64,000 nt of DNA from Hanleya hanleyi (GCA_036873755.1 JAVTVY010025023.1:45623-109622); one strand, 5' to 3'; shown: positions 36,156-44,321, counted from the stretch's first letter. Program-made: numbers and translations. The notes: generated by a model from the sequence alone, not told the origin.

Positions 36156-36515
36156 TTGTCAGGACAGGGAACGGGTTGTAGACGCTATTATGATGTAATT
36201 GATTATAGTGATTCCATCATACCAATATCAGCTGATAAATGGGAATCTTCTTTGAATCTTATAAACCAGATCGATTGGAATAGTGTATACTGCAGATCTT
36301 TCCGTTGTACCGTTGACACCAAACTGCGAGATCTGCAGTATAGACTCCTACATAGAATCATTCCCACAAATTCATTCTTATATAAAATTGATTTGACGGA
36401 AACTAAAGTATGTGATCACTGTAAAAAGGAAACGGAAACACTAAGAGCATTTATTTTTGGAATGTTCAGAAGCAAAAAAGTTGAATTTGGCCATGGAATG
36501 GACTGGGAATGAAGT
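36156..36515 (+). pseudogene. LINE (non-LTR retrotransposon) C-terminal fragment
   Basis: The frame contains FRCTVDTKLRDLQYRLLHRI then IPTNSFLYKI and VCDHCKKETETL. The order, with a short helix, LRxxQYRLLHRIxxTN, then a CxxC zinc-knuckle and an ETxxH-type end, is characteristic of the region after the reverse transcriptase in many animal LINEs. After ETETL a frame change is apparent (the next frame reads HLF-type residues) and no reverse-transcriptase core precedes it, so it is a dead 5'-truncated fragment. Confidence 0.75.
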
Positions 36516-37985
36516 GCATTAACCAAAGTCAACAGTCAACATTGACACAATTCTGGTGTTGTGATTGATTAACAATGTCAGATAACTTAATATTTTTCCA
36601 TATCTGTGCTATCCCAGTCAAAATCAAACCTGGATTTGCCTGGGTCTGTTTGCAACAGCTCACCAGTACAGTGGGTGTAAGGTGTCTGCAATGTAGGGTA
36701 AAAGAGGCAGAATTTCCATAAAATACTAATGTGTTACTGTTATGTACGGCCTGGTATGAAGGAAAATATGGGTTGTCATAGCTTTCACCTTTTCATATGC
36801 TTATTTATTATGCAGCCCACACAATTCGGAAAACTCACCTCGGCAAAAATAATGTCATATTAAATAATTCCTATTTAACGCCATGTTAAACATTGCTGAG
36901 GTAAACTGCTTATGCCACGGCATTTACCTCGGCAATTGCTGATTGCCGAGATGAATTGTGTGGGCTGTTATGACGCTCTGAATTCCAGAAACAAAGATCG
37001 ATATCGCTCTGGAGTAGAGCATCCTCATGAGCCAGTGTATCGATTGATCTGTTAAGATCGATACTCTGGCTTGGTTAGTAAGCTGATACTCATATAGCAG
37101 TTCTGGATATAAATAGATGAAGGGGTTTCCTCTAAATCAAACCAATCAGTGAACGTGCTAAGCTAGCTCATTACACCAATCCGCTGCGAGTTATGAGATG
37201 TGACATGTTCGAATTCCATTGCTGGCCAAACTACTTTGATGTTGGACTGAAAACGTCATCGGAAGTCAAACCGTAGGCTTGAGTTGAGATACTGACATGC
37301 TAATTCAAAACAAGTGCAGGGGATGAAATGTATGAGGTTGTATAATAGAGGCAACAACTCAAAAACTCTTTCGATTCACCAAAAATATCCAGATAAACCC
37401 TCTGCGAGGATTTAGGATTTACCTGGACTTGTGAAGATAGAGTAGCAAGGTCCCATGGCGAAGCCTGGTTTCGCCTCGAGATCGCCTGGCATCGGGAAAA
37501 CAAAGGCGGTCCCCAGTGGCAAGCTTGCCATACAGGACCTCGCCACTCGGAACAGAGTAAGATTTTGAAGGGCACTGCAGAACGAAAGTAATAAAAGTAA
37601 TCTTCTGGGTGAATGGTGATGGTAAACGAACTACCGTACATCATGTCTTGATGGGGGGGGGGGGGGGGGGATTTTCCTTGGAGAATATCCTGGGGAAATT
37701 GGACGGGAGCTACTGGAGGGGAAAGGTGGAATACGTCGCGGGCAGTGCATGATAAGTGCATGATCATGATGAGTGGGGTTGGGGGGCGGGGGATATAGAT
37801 CGAGTTGCTGACATGTTCTGATGTTCAAGGTTTTACAAGTGGATAATTTTACCGATAGATCTCAACAACTGATTAAATAATGATCACCCCGGTCTTTTCA
37901 GCTACAAGAGTATAGCTACTAATGACTTTGATAGCTCGAAATAAAAAAAATAATCCGTACATTTCACAACAGTTGAGATAAAATG
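36516..37985. other. non-coding stretch with a G run
   Basis: Contains a G run at 37652-37670. A minus-strand ORF (37300-37767) crosses it but has no domain. A short segment near 37434-37466 reads MGPCYSIFTSP before a GTAAAT donor-like site, too weak to call. Confidence 0.35.
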
Positions 37986-38083
37986 CACAGGTACTTCTAT
38001 CTACCGTTCTATGTTCCACCCCCAACCATAGTCTCTACTATGGTTGGGGGTGGAACATAGAACGGTAGATAGAAGTACCTGTG
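37986..38083. mobile_element. 98-bp perfect foldback with 8-bp target duplication
   Basis: Two 47-bp arms are perfect inverted copies, CACAGGTACTTCTATCTACC inward to ...CAACCATAGT, around a 4-base CTCT loop. ATAAAATG lies directly on both sides (37978-37985 and 38084-38091). An 8-bp duplication and CACAGG ends fit a hAT-type miniature element, and the larger element at 60429-60567 has the same first six bases. Perfect arms imply recent insertion or strong homogenisation. Confidence 0.8.
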
Positions 38084-38183
38084 ATAAAATGATAAACATT
38101 CAACGATATGACGATGACGTGGCGGTTGTTGTGGTTTCAAGTAAATAACGAACAGAGAAACATCAGGAAATCAGAATACGTAC

Positions 38184-38264
38184 CTGTATTGTCCGCCTAC
38201 GATTCTTCTTCGTCTTTCTGATGCCTCTTCGGTCTGAATAATCGTATCCATGAAATTGTAACAT
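38184..38264 (-). CDS. possible alternative first exon of the Vav gene
   Basis: A 27-codon frame starts at ATG 38264 (MLQFHGYDYS...) and ends ...RRRTIQ exactly at a good CAG|GTACGT donor, in phase 0. The nearest downstream minus-strand exon I recognise is the Vav CH exon at 20670-20786, which begins in phase 0 with FLCLKNIR. Vertebrate Vav has Q immediately before FLCLKNIR at this junction, as here. If spliced, the product would lack the N-terminal half of the CH domain. Nothing in the 27 residues resembles a known domain, the joining intron would be 17 kb, and another frame through the same exon is also open, so this is tentative. Confidence 0.3.
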
Positions 38265-38939
38265 CGCCACAACTGTTGTTGAAATTATGTTGTTGTTGTT
38301 GTTATTTTGGAAATTTACCGCGTGACTGTTCACTGTCAAAATTTCTGGAATCAGTCCATACTGCGTGCTTCGGTTAAAATAGTTCTTGGGGAGACTTTAT
38401 TGAAAGTGTTATGAATGGGTTCCATTTTTTGCCTATATTCTATAGGTGATTGTTCATTATAACAGAATGTGGCTTATAGCGATAGTACAACGTGACAGCA
38501 CACTTCTTTGTTGAACTTGTTTTCAGACTGGTTCCCTTCATTTCTATCTGAGATTTGTGGATTGGGAACCAAACTTTTCGTTCGTCAATTCTCTATGATA
38601 CAATGACGTCACTGGAGATTTTCCTCCCTCTGAAAAGCCTAATTTTAACACAGAAGTAAATGGAAAAAACTTCGAAAAAGGCTAGTTCAGCTCTGATTTT
38701 AACACATACTTTGAACGGATGTACTATCTTTTACTTCGCCAAGTTGTAGAAATATATCGCAAGCATGAGAGAAGATTTTTAGGAAAAACCTGTTACGCTC
38801 CATTGAAGCCTAGGTTAAAAATCCCCCAGTTGCGCGGGTGGCGATCACGGCACTGTAATTGATAGAACAGCTGATCCTTTGTTTAGAGCCGCTGTTACGT
38901 CCGTTGTGTCTAAGAGAATGGCTTGTAACTTCAACTCGT

Positions 38940-39680
38940 GGCGTTCACCACAAAGCACAAGAAACCCATACATATTTCATACATTGTCAGTTTTATTTTC
39001 ATAGGAAATCTCGCCATGCATTTCCCATCAAATGACTTATTGAATGCAAAGAATGTCCCATTTCAATACTTTATCATTTTTCTTATCTTCAAGAAGTCCC
39101 ATACATGTTCCATATATTTTCTTAATCGATTTTATCTGAAGAAAGCTTGCCATACATTTTACATACATTGACTCTGTTGATGGAAAATAAATCCTGTATT
39201 GTACAGCCAAATAAATCATTGATTGTCATGTCTTCAAAAAGACCCAGGTAGCTTCCATACATTAATCTTTAATATTTTCATCTTTTTAGCGTTCCCATAC
39301 ATATGCCTTACATCGTGTTTGACTACTGTTTTATCACGTTCAAGGAACCCATACGCTTATCATACAATGACATATACGAATTTTATTTTTGCACTTTTCT
39401 CCATACATTTTCCATACAGGAGGACTTGGCATTTTCAGTACACGCCATACATTTTCCATACATTGTACTTCAAATTTTGAGAGTTCCATACATTTTCCAT
39501 ACATTTCTCATACATTTGCCATACAATTCTGAAATCCTATGTTTTTCCCATACATTTACCAGACATTTGACATTACCATTTCACCATTGCCCATGCATCT
39601 TCCATACAGGATCCATACAGTTCCCATACACCCCATACACCAGCCATACATTTTCCATACATTATCCATACATTTTATTT
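38940..39680. repeat. degenerate CCATACATTTTCCATACA repeat
   Basis: CCATACA(T) recurs dozens of times with T-rich spacers, densest at 39395-39670. The plus-strand ORFs at 38938-39171 and 39303-39686 are rich in HTFSIH/FPY phrases derived from the repeat. Confidence 0.8.
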
Positions 39681-39741
39681 TGGTAAGGGTAGACAGGCAA
39701 ACTCCCCCTGAATAAAACAGGGTAAACAAATTGACCGTAAC

Positions 39742-39780
39742 GGCCCTTGTCAGGGCCACCCGAATCTGACGAAAGGGGGA
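39742..39780 (+). terminator. orphan histone-type mRNA 3' end signal
   Basis: GGCCCT-TGTC-AGGGCC forms a perfect 6-bp stem with 4-base loop, followed by ACCC, then 13 bases later GAAAGGGGGA. This is the canonical layout of replication-dependent histone mRNAs: a stem-loop bound by SLBP, then a purine-rich histone downstream element that pairs with U7 snRNA. No histone or RING coding sequence lies immediately upstream. The ORF ending at 39686 is repeat-derived. The downstream CTTCTAAC is shared with the two RING-gene 3' ends, so it looks like a third, detached copy of that 3' flank. Confidence 0.7.
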
Positions 39781-39825
39781 CTTCTAACGTGGCACATGGT
39801 GAATCTCCTCTCCTCTATCAGAGTT

Positions 39826-39895
39826 AGATACAGGGTGTCACAGTGTCCTTAAAAAGGACACAACTATAAAATCAAATGACCATTTTTCCACAAAA
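39826..39895 (-). mobile_element. SINE-like element, distal fragment
   Basis: Reverse complement of part of 35840-35900 (AGGGTGTCACAGTGTCCTTA and CAAATGACCATTTTTCCACA). It lies just beyond the orphan histone-type 3' end. Confidence 0.65.
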
Positions 39896-40164
39896 TCAAA
39901 TGACTTTATTTTAGAAAACTCATAGATTAGAGTGAATATCAGGGGCGAAAGGCACAGTAGTTTGTGTAAAACACTCAAAGAACACAAACTGACAATATTT
40001 TGGCATGTTCAACACCATTTGAGTGATATTAGCCATTTTGCAAAATTAGTTTTTTTCAAATAACGACAAAGCTATTTTCAAACAAAATCCTGCATCTAAC
40101 CCTGTCTAAATTCTATGATTTTCAGTAAGTGTTAATTACCTATTGTTACCTAGGTGTGTGCATG
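39896..40164. other. non-coding spacer
   Basis: No feature recognised between the SINE fragment and the left end of the palindromic RING locus. Confidence 0.4.
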
Positions 40165-40200
40165 TGCAGGAGTTGGTGTTTTTTGTGCTTTTAATTAGAA

Positions 40201-40241
40201 GCTTGCTCTTTCGAATATAATTGGGGGTCCTCATAAGGACC
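40201..40241 (-). terminator. histone-type 3' end of the minus-strand RING gene
   Basis: On the minus strand, GGTCCT-TATG-AGGACC (40241 to 40226) is a perfect 6-bp stem with 4-base loop followed by CCCA, and GAAAGAGCAAGC (40212 to 40201) lies where a histone downstream element should be. The stem begins 63 bases after the stop codon. The geometry and the AAAGAGC core match replication-dependent histone mRNAs closely. The first base after the stem departs from the usual A of ACCCA. I saw no AATAAA close by on this strand. Confidence 0.75.
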
Positions 40242-40304
40242 GTTAGGAAGGTGTAAGGGTTACACCGATCGGAACAGGTTTTCTCGCCTCTGAGCACACA
40301 CGGG

Positions 40305-41062
40305 TCATTTCAGCGCGACGAGTGTACATGCTATGGGCTTGTAAGTGGGCGTAGGCACTGGTCTTCCTGCATGTCTGTTAATACAGCGAATACATAACGA
40401 TTGGTGTCCACATGGAAATATAGCGTATTTGGCGTAGCGACTACTGCATTGGACACAGTCTCGCTGTGCCGCTTCCCATGTTGTGTCTCGCTCCAGTCTT
40501 CTTATTTCGGTACAGTAGTACCCAAGATATCGCTGCTGTAAAAGACCCATCTGTTCTTTTTCTTGTTCTTTTTTTCTCTTTCTTTTTCTTGGTCTTCTTC
40601 GAACTCATCTTGTAGGAGTTGATCAATCTGTTCGTCGTCGGTAGGATAGACGTAGGGACTCACGTAGGGACTATTGTCCACTCCATCGATGAATTCCCCG
40701 GTTGCTTCTTGGTCTTGTTCTTGGTCTTGGTCTTGATGTTGTTTGAACACATCTTGTAGGACTCGTTCAAACCGTTCGAGTTGGAGGGTACTATCAGGCC
40801 GTACGTCGTAGGTACTATTGGCGGTGACATCTCCATCCGCTGCCTCTTCTTCTCCTTCTTCGTCGTCTTCAATATCGATGAATTGACCCGTGGCATGGTG
40901 AAGATACTGCCGCTTTTGTTGTGAAACTGGGGTGAAAGTCTCGCTGCCCTCTACCGGCTGGTCTTCTTGTTCATCATCTTTGCATAGCTCTTCTAATATG
41001 TTGTCAAGCCACGACTCGTTAATAATATTGTGCACTCCATCAATATCCATGTGTTGAGCCAT
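40305..41062 (-). CDS. acidic protein with C-terminal IAP-type RING, apparent -1 frameshift
   Basis: Translation should start at ATG 41062: this ATG aligns with the start of the divergent gene (CATCATGGCT in both) and lies about 45-50 bases from the TATA box. Frame 0 encodes about 165 residues, very rich in Asp, Glu and Gln, to an A7 run at 40569-40575; it then runs to a stop at 40502 without a RING. The -1 frame continues to 40305 and holds CVQC...PCGHQSLCIRC, the C-x2-C-x11-C-x-H-x3-C-x2-C spacing of IAP-type RING E3 ligases, identical to the partner gene. The site reads A AAA AAG in frame 0, a classic -1 slippery heptamer, so programmed frameshifting, an indel or a sequencing error are all possible. 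The final zinc-binding CxxC is incomplete (IACTLV). Predicted full length about 252 residues. Confidence 0.6.
40568..40574 (-). promoter_or_regulatory. candidate -1 ribosomal frameshift heptamer
   Basis: The minus strand reads A AAA AAG in the zero frame, exactly at the overlap between the acidic N-terminal frame and the RING frame. Shifting back one base here continues directly into the RING frame. No downstream pseudoknot was identified by eye, and a homopolymer indel is the main alternative. Confidence 0.4.
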
Positions 41063-41106
41063 GATGTAGTTCAAAATGAATGGATAGCAGACGACACTGC
41101 GCGCTC

Positions 41107-41113
41107 TTTTATA
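41107..41113 (-). promoter_or_regulatory. TATA box, minus-strand RING gene
   Basis: The minus strand reads ACTATAAAAGAGCGCGC, then TCTGCTATCCAT and the start codon. It mirrors the right-hand TATA box. Confidence 0.75.
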
Positions 41114-42041
41114 GTACCGTAGAGCGTCCGTATGAGGGCGCGGACGTCACCGGAATCTTCACACTGCACCAGCGTGCCTGCTCAGGCCCGCTGAAATTTT
41201 GTGTTTCTTTTCAATCTTAAAACCGGTCTCATTTTGCAATAAATGCGAGTTGACGTGTAAAATTTTATTTAAGCTTGAACTTTGGGAACTTACAGTGTAT
41301 CGCTGAAAAATTCAGAAGGCTGGCGGCAGGCTAAAACTATATTTTTAATCATTTTGTCGATTTTAGACCCGTATGGTTATGGGTGTGGTTGTGTGGAAAA
41401 CCCGGTAAATTTGAAATAAATCGGCTTACCTGCGTAAAAACACTTTAGGTGTGTTCCTCACATCCTTATAATGTCACCCTGAAAATTGGAGCGGTTTTAT
41501 CGAAAGAAAAGTATGAATTCTTGTCCTACCACTCTTGCTACGGTAACACAGCCATTGACACGCATAGCTGTACTCACATTCGCCTCCAGACTGTATAGTG
41601 CTGTGTTACCGTAGCAAGAGTGATAGGACAAAAATTCCTACTTTTTCTTCGTTAAACCGGCTCCAATTTTCAGGGTGACATTATAAGGATGTGAGGAACA
41701 CACCTAAAGTGTTTTTACGCAGGTAAGCCGATTTATTTCAAATTTACCGGGTTTTCCACACCACCACTCCCATAACCATACGGGTCTAAAATCGACAAAA
41801 TGATTAAAAATATAGTTTTAGCCTGCCGCCAGCCTTCTGAATTTTTCAGCGATAGACTATAAGTTCCCAAAGTTCAAGTTGAAATAAGTTTTACACGTCA
41901 ACTCGCATTTATTGCAAAATGAGACCGGTTTGAAGATGGAAAAGAAACACAAAATTTTCAGCGGGCCTGGGTCAGCACAAGGCTTGAGGGAGAAGATTTC
42001 GGTGACGTCCGCGCGCTCATACGGGCACTCTACGGTTAGAC

Positions 42042-42049
42042 TATAAAAA
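42042..42049 (+). promoter_or_regulatory. TATA box, plus-strand RING gene
   Basis: ACTATAAAAAGCGCGC lies 33 bases before the ATG at 42082, so the 5' leader is very short. It is symmetric with the box at 41107-41113. Confidence 0.78.
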
Positions 42050-42081
42050 GCGCGCAGTATCTCGTCTGCTATCCATGCATC

Positions 42082-42738
42082 ATGGCTAATCCTACTAGAC
42101 GGACGCTATTCAACACGATGAACCAACAAGATCCTAGAGAACATAGAGAACGGATTCGCCCAAGTGGAGAAGACAACGAACATGTTACAATCATTACGAG
42201 CTTGCAGCTTGTTCATGAAGCTCATATTGCTGAAGCTTTGAGGCGGAGAGGCGCACAAGATAAAGAAATAAGGGACGCTATGGGAGAAGATGATGATGAT
42301 GATGAGGCAACAGACGATGAAGATGTACCAGCGGTAGAGTGGTTAAACAGTAGTAGACCCCCAGCAACTACAGCGGCTACCACAAGGACGGCTACCACAA
42401 CGACGGCTACCGCAACAGGAATGACAACACCACCACCTCTAGCAGAGATCGTCCGCCTGAACGAACAGATTGATGAATTAGAAGAGGACAAGTCTAAACT
42501 ACGTGTACAACTGACTAAGGAACAGCAAAGATCCACCTGTGCCGTGTGTCAAGACGAAGAGACGATGTACGGCTTTTTTCCTTGCGGTCACCTGTGCCTA
42601 TGTGGCGTATGCTTGCTATCCCTAACGTGTATAGGGGGTTCGTGCCAGTGCTCGGAGACAGAGGAGCTTCATTTGAAGATACGATGCCCTGTGTGTCGGG
42701 CGTGGGTATCAGGCGTGAAAAAAATATTCCGCCCGTAA
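42082..42738 (+). CDS. acidic coiled-coil protein with C-terminal IAP-type RING finger
   Basis: This intact, apparently intronless 218-residue protein has three parts. Residues 1-65 are charged and include a possible small helical segment (HIAEALRRRGAQDKEIRDAM). Residues 69-115 are an Asp/Glu run followed by a Thr/Ala-rich linker. Residues 120-150 form a short predicted coiled coil (LAEIVRLNEQIDELEEDKSK). The C-terminal RING has ligands C153, C156, C168, H170, C174, C177, C202 and C205, with IAP-type spacing except for about 18 extra residues before the last CPVC. This predicts a ubiquitin E3 ligase; there is no BIR domain. The start is fixed by the TATA box 33 bases upstream and by alignment with the partner's ATG. 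A histone-type 3' signal lies 27 bases after the stop. RING-only IAP relatives are expanded in molluscs, but I cannot name an orthologue. Confidence 0.85.
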   Translation: MANPTRRTLFNTMNQQDPREHRERIRPSGEDNEHVTIITSLQLVHEAHIAEALRRRGAQDKEIRDAMGEDDDDDEATDDEDVPAVEWLNSSRPPATTAATTRTATTTTATATGMTTPPPLAEIVRLNEQIDELEEDKSKLRVQLTKEQQRSTCAVCQDEETMYGFFPCGHLCLCGVCLLSLTCIGGSCQCSETEELHLKIRCPVCRAWVSGVKKIFRP

Positions 42739-42765
42739 CAGTGTGATACCGCTGTTCTTTCTAAA

Positions 42766-42808
42766 GTCCCTTTTTAGGGCCACCTATTTACACCCGAAAG
42801 GGGGGAAA
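42766..42808 (+). terminator. histone-type 3' end of the plus-strand RING gene
   Basis: GTCCCT-TTTT-AGGGCC is a 6-bp stem with one mismatch (second position), followed by ACCTA, then CCCGAAAGGGGGGAAAC 14 bases later. The spacing from stop codon to stem (27 bases) and the purine-rich element are as in replication-dependent histone genes. The same arrangement on the mirrored partner gene and at 39742 makes coincidence unlikely. No AATAAA lies close after the stop. Confidence 0.72.
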
Positions 42809-42849
42809 CTTTCTAACTAAAAGCACAACACCACCAGCTCCCACACCAA

Positions 42850-43708
42850 TACCCCCTTTGCATGGAGTGAACACTAACACACATTTGAATTTCTAATATT
42901 TTTATTAACACAGTAGAATGAACATAAGGTCTTCACCACAGTAGACTCCTGGTGTTAAATTTTTTAAAATGCAATATAGATGTAAATAAAATTAATGCTT
43001 TGTCATTAATTTCCATTATTAGGATGCGAACATTGTCGAGCTACGTTTTATGAATCATTCACAATGTAAGGGAGATAATTGTGTAACCTTCCTGACAGCA
43101 ACGTGTATTATCTCCCTTGGACCACGACGACAAGGGATGAACGACTGTGATTCCAATTTGGTCGATGATTTGTTGCTACCCATGCTTGCGTTGGTATGAG
43201 CTGCACCACGAGGTTCAGTTCAGTGTAACTTCAGTTACAGCAGAGTCTTGTAAAACAATAGCGTTAACACAATACAATTATTATGGTCTGTTGTGCGTGA
43301 AAAGTTATTTCTCATATATCATATTCATAAATGTAATAGTTTATCTTGAGATATGTTCCTATTATTAAAATGCGATAATTTCTAATGTGAATCAAACGGT
43401 GACATGTCACAGATAAAGACGACACATTTACAAGCATACTTGCTTAATTCGATACAATTAATTAAACATACCGGTATGTGACTTGTTACAAAACATCACA
43501 TAATATAATTTATGCATCACTGTATCGAGAGGATGTCATTAAATATATCGATAAACTAATATTATTTACAATTTTCTGCATTCCTAGATGCTTTTTTTTT
43601 AAATACAATTATACGCTATCAAGGCGCTTAAATGAACATAGAATGAACATAGAATGTAGGCATACGGTGATGTGTGAATGTTTATGCAACAAGACTTGTG
43701 TGAAATGT
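42850..43708. other. spacer between RING locus and PC4-like gene
   Basis: AT-rich; a short GGGAGATAA palindromic pair occurs near 43071 and 43111. No gene recognised. Confidence 0.4.
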
Positions 43709-44245
43709 TCAATATTTATGCAGCAAGAATTGTTTGAACTCGTCATTGTCTTTCTGCCCTTGGTGCACGTAGATGAAGGTAGCAATCTGTTCACGTGGAA
43801 TTCTGGGTGGACAGGCAGCTTGCAATGACTCGGCAATTTGCACCTCGTTAACGGCCTGTAGTCCCTCGGTCATGAGCGCGTCTGATGGTATACTATTGTC
43901 CATACACGTATGCGTGTTGAAGAGTTCGTTCTTGTTCTCACAGCCTGCACATTGCTGGATACGCAAGTGTCGAATGCGGGGTCTGAGATGATCCAGGAAT
44001 GTGTCGATGTACTTCTTATAAATATACTGAGTCACCTGGTCAGACAGGACTTCATGAATTTCAGCTGTGAGACTCTCCAGCTTACGCCACGCAGGTATTT
44101 GCAGGGTGACGCCCTGAGGTAAAGGAATACGCTTTTGCGTATCCGCCCTCAACTTCCATTTACGAATATGCACCAGCAGCATGTTGTTGAACATAGAACA
44201 GGTGAGAAAGATGTCATCACCCACCATTTCTGTGATTCCACACAT
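43709..44245 (-). CDS. PC4-like single-strand DNA-binding protein with zinc motif
   Basis: This 178-residue intronless frame begins MCGITEMVGDDIFLTC. Residues 11-67 (FLTCSMFNNMLLVHIRKWKL, then GVTLQIPAWRKLESLTAEI) follow the pattern of the PC4/p15 C-terminal domain: beta strands with a (V/H)IR(K/E)(W/Y) motif, G(I/V)xL, then W(R/K)xLxxLxxxI. PC4 is a transcription coactivator that binds single-stranded DNA. After a helical stretch comes C99-x2-C102-x9-H112-x-C114, a likely zinc site. A TATA-like TGATATAAGACGC lies about 70 bases upstream, and a short upstream ORF of 11 codons precedes the start. The residues upstream of the ATG are open only briefly, so I keep the ATG. Orthology is not established. 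Confidence 0.65.
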   Translation of the reverse strand: MCGITEMVGDDIFLTCSMFNNMLLVHIRKWKLRADTQKRIPLPQGVTLQIPAWRKLESLTAEIHEVLSDQVTQYIYKKYIDTFLDHLRPRIRHLRIQQCAGCENKNELFNTHTCMDNSIPSDALMTEGLQAVNEVQIAESLQAACPPRIPREQIATFIYVHQGQKDNDEFKQFLLHKY

Positions 44246-44307
44246 TTCTGACCCAGCTAAACCAATCAGTAGTCTGTATTTGGTTTATCCAGTACATCCA
44301 TTGTTGC

Positions 44308-44321
44308 GTCTTATATCAGAA
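44308..44321 (-). promoter_or_regulatory. TATA-like element of the PC4-like gene
   Basis: The minus strand reads CTGATATAAGACGC, about 65-75 bases before the start codon, leaving a short leader that contains an 11-codon upstream ORF. Confidence 0.45.

Larger units (their letters stand above)
41085..42070. promoter_or_regulatory. palindromic bidirectional promoter region
   Basis: The left arm (about 41085-41552) and right arm (41600-42070) are near-identical inverted copies around a 47-bp centre (41553-41599). Each arm carries, from centre outward, GTAACACAGC, a block with ATTATAAGGATGTGAGG, TTTAGACCCGTATGG, CTGCCGCCAGCC, a GACGTC-containing segment and a TATA box. Arm divergence is limited to scattered substitutions and a few indels. 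It drives two genes outward. A long palindrome between divergent genes is also the architecture of some viral replication origins; that comparison is only structural. Confidence 0.8.
40165..42849. repeat. large inverted duplication carrying two divergent RING genes
   Basis: The locus is symmetric about roughly 41576. The outermost matching blocks are 40165-40203 and 42811-42849 (CTAA(T/C)TAAAAGCACAA and ACACCA(A/C)C(A/T)(C/G)CTCC on the arms). Moving inward come the two histone-type 3' ends, two RING coding regions, two TATA boxes and near-identical promoter arms. The promoter arms match far better than the coding sequences, whose N-terminal halves cannot be aligned by eye. Confidence 0.85.

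Noticed and set aside
37300..37767. 155-residue minus-strand ORF as a Vav or other gene exon
   Set aside because: It crosses a long G run and lacks any domain; a donor-like site near 37434 is not supported by the encoded residues.
39303..39686. 127-residue ORF as the gene belonging to the orphan histone-type 3' end
   Set aside because: Its protein is dominated by HTFSIH/FPY phrases from the CCATACA repeat, with no domain or promoter; kept only as a remote possibility.
42222..42536. 104-residue minus-strand ORF opposite the RING gene
   Set aside because: Shadow of the plus-strand coding sequence (poly-Ser and poly-Val runs opposite the acidic and Thr-rich regions).
40165..42849. Endogenous herpes-like virus of molluscs as the source of the RING pair
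   Set aside because: RING proteins and palindromes occur in such viruses, but no polymerase, capsid or terminase sequence is present and histone-type 3' ends are not known to me from them; left as an open question only.
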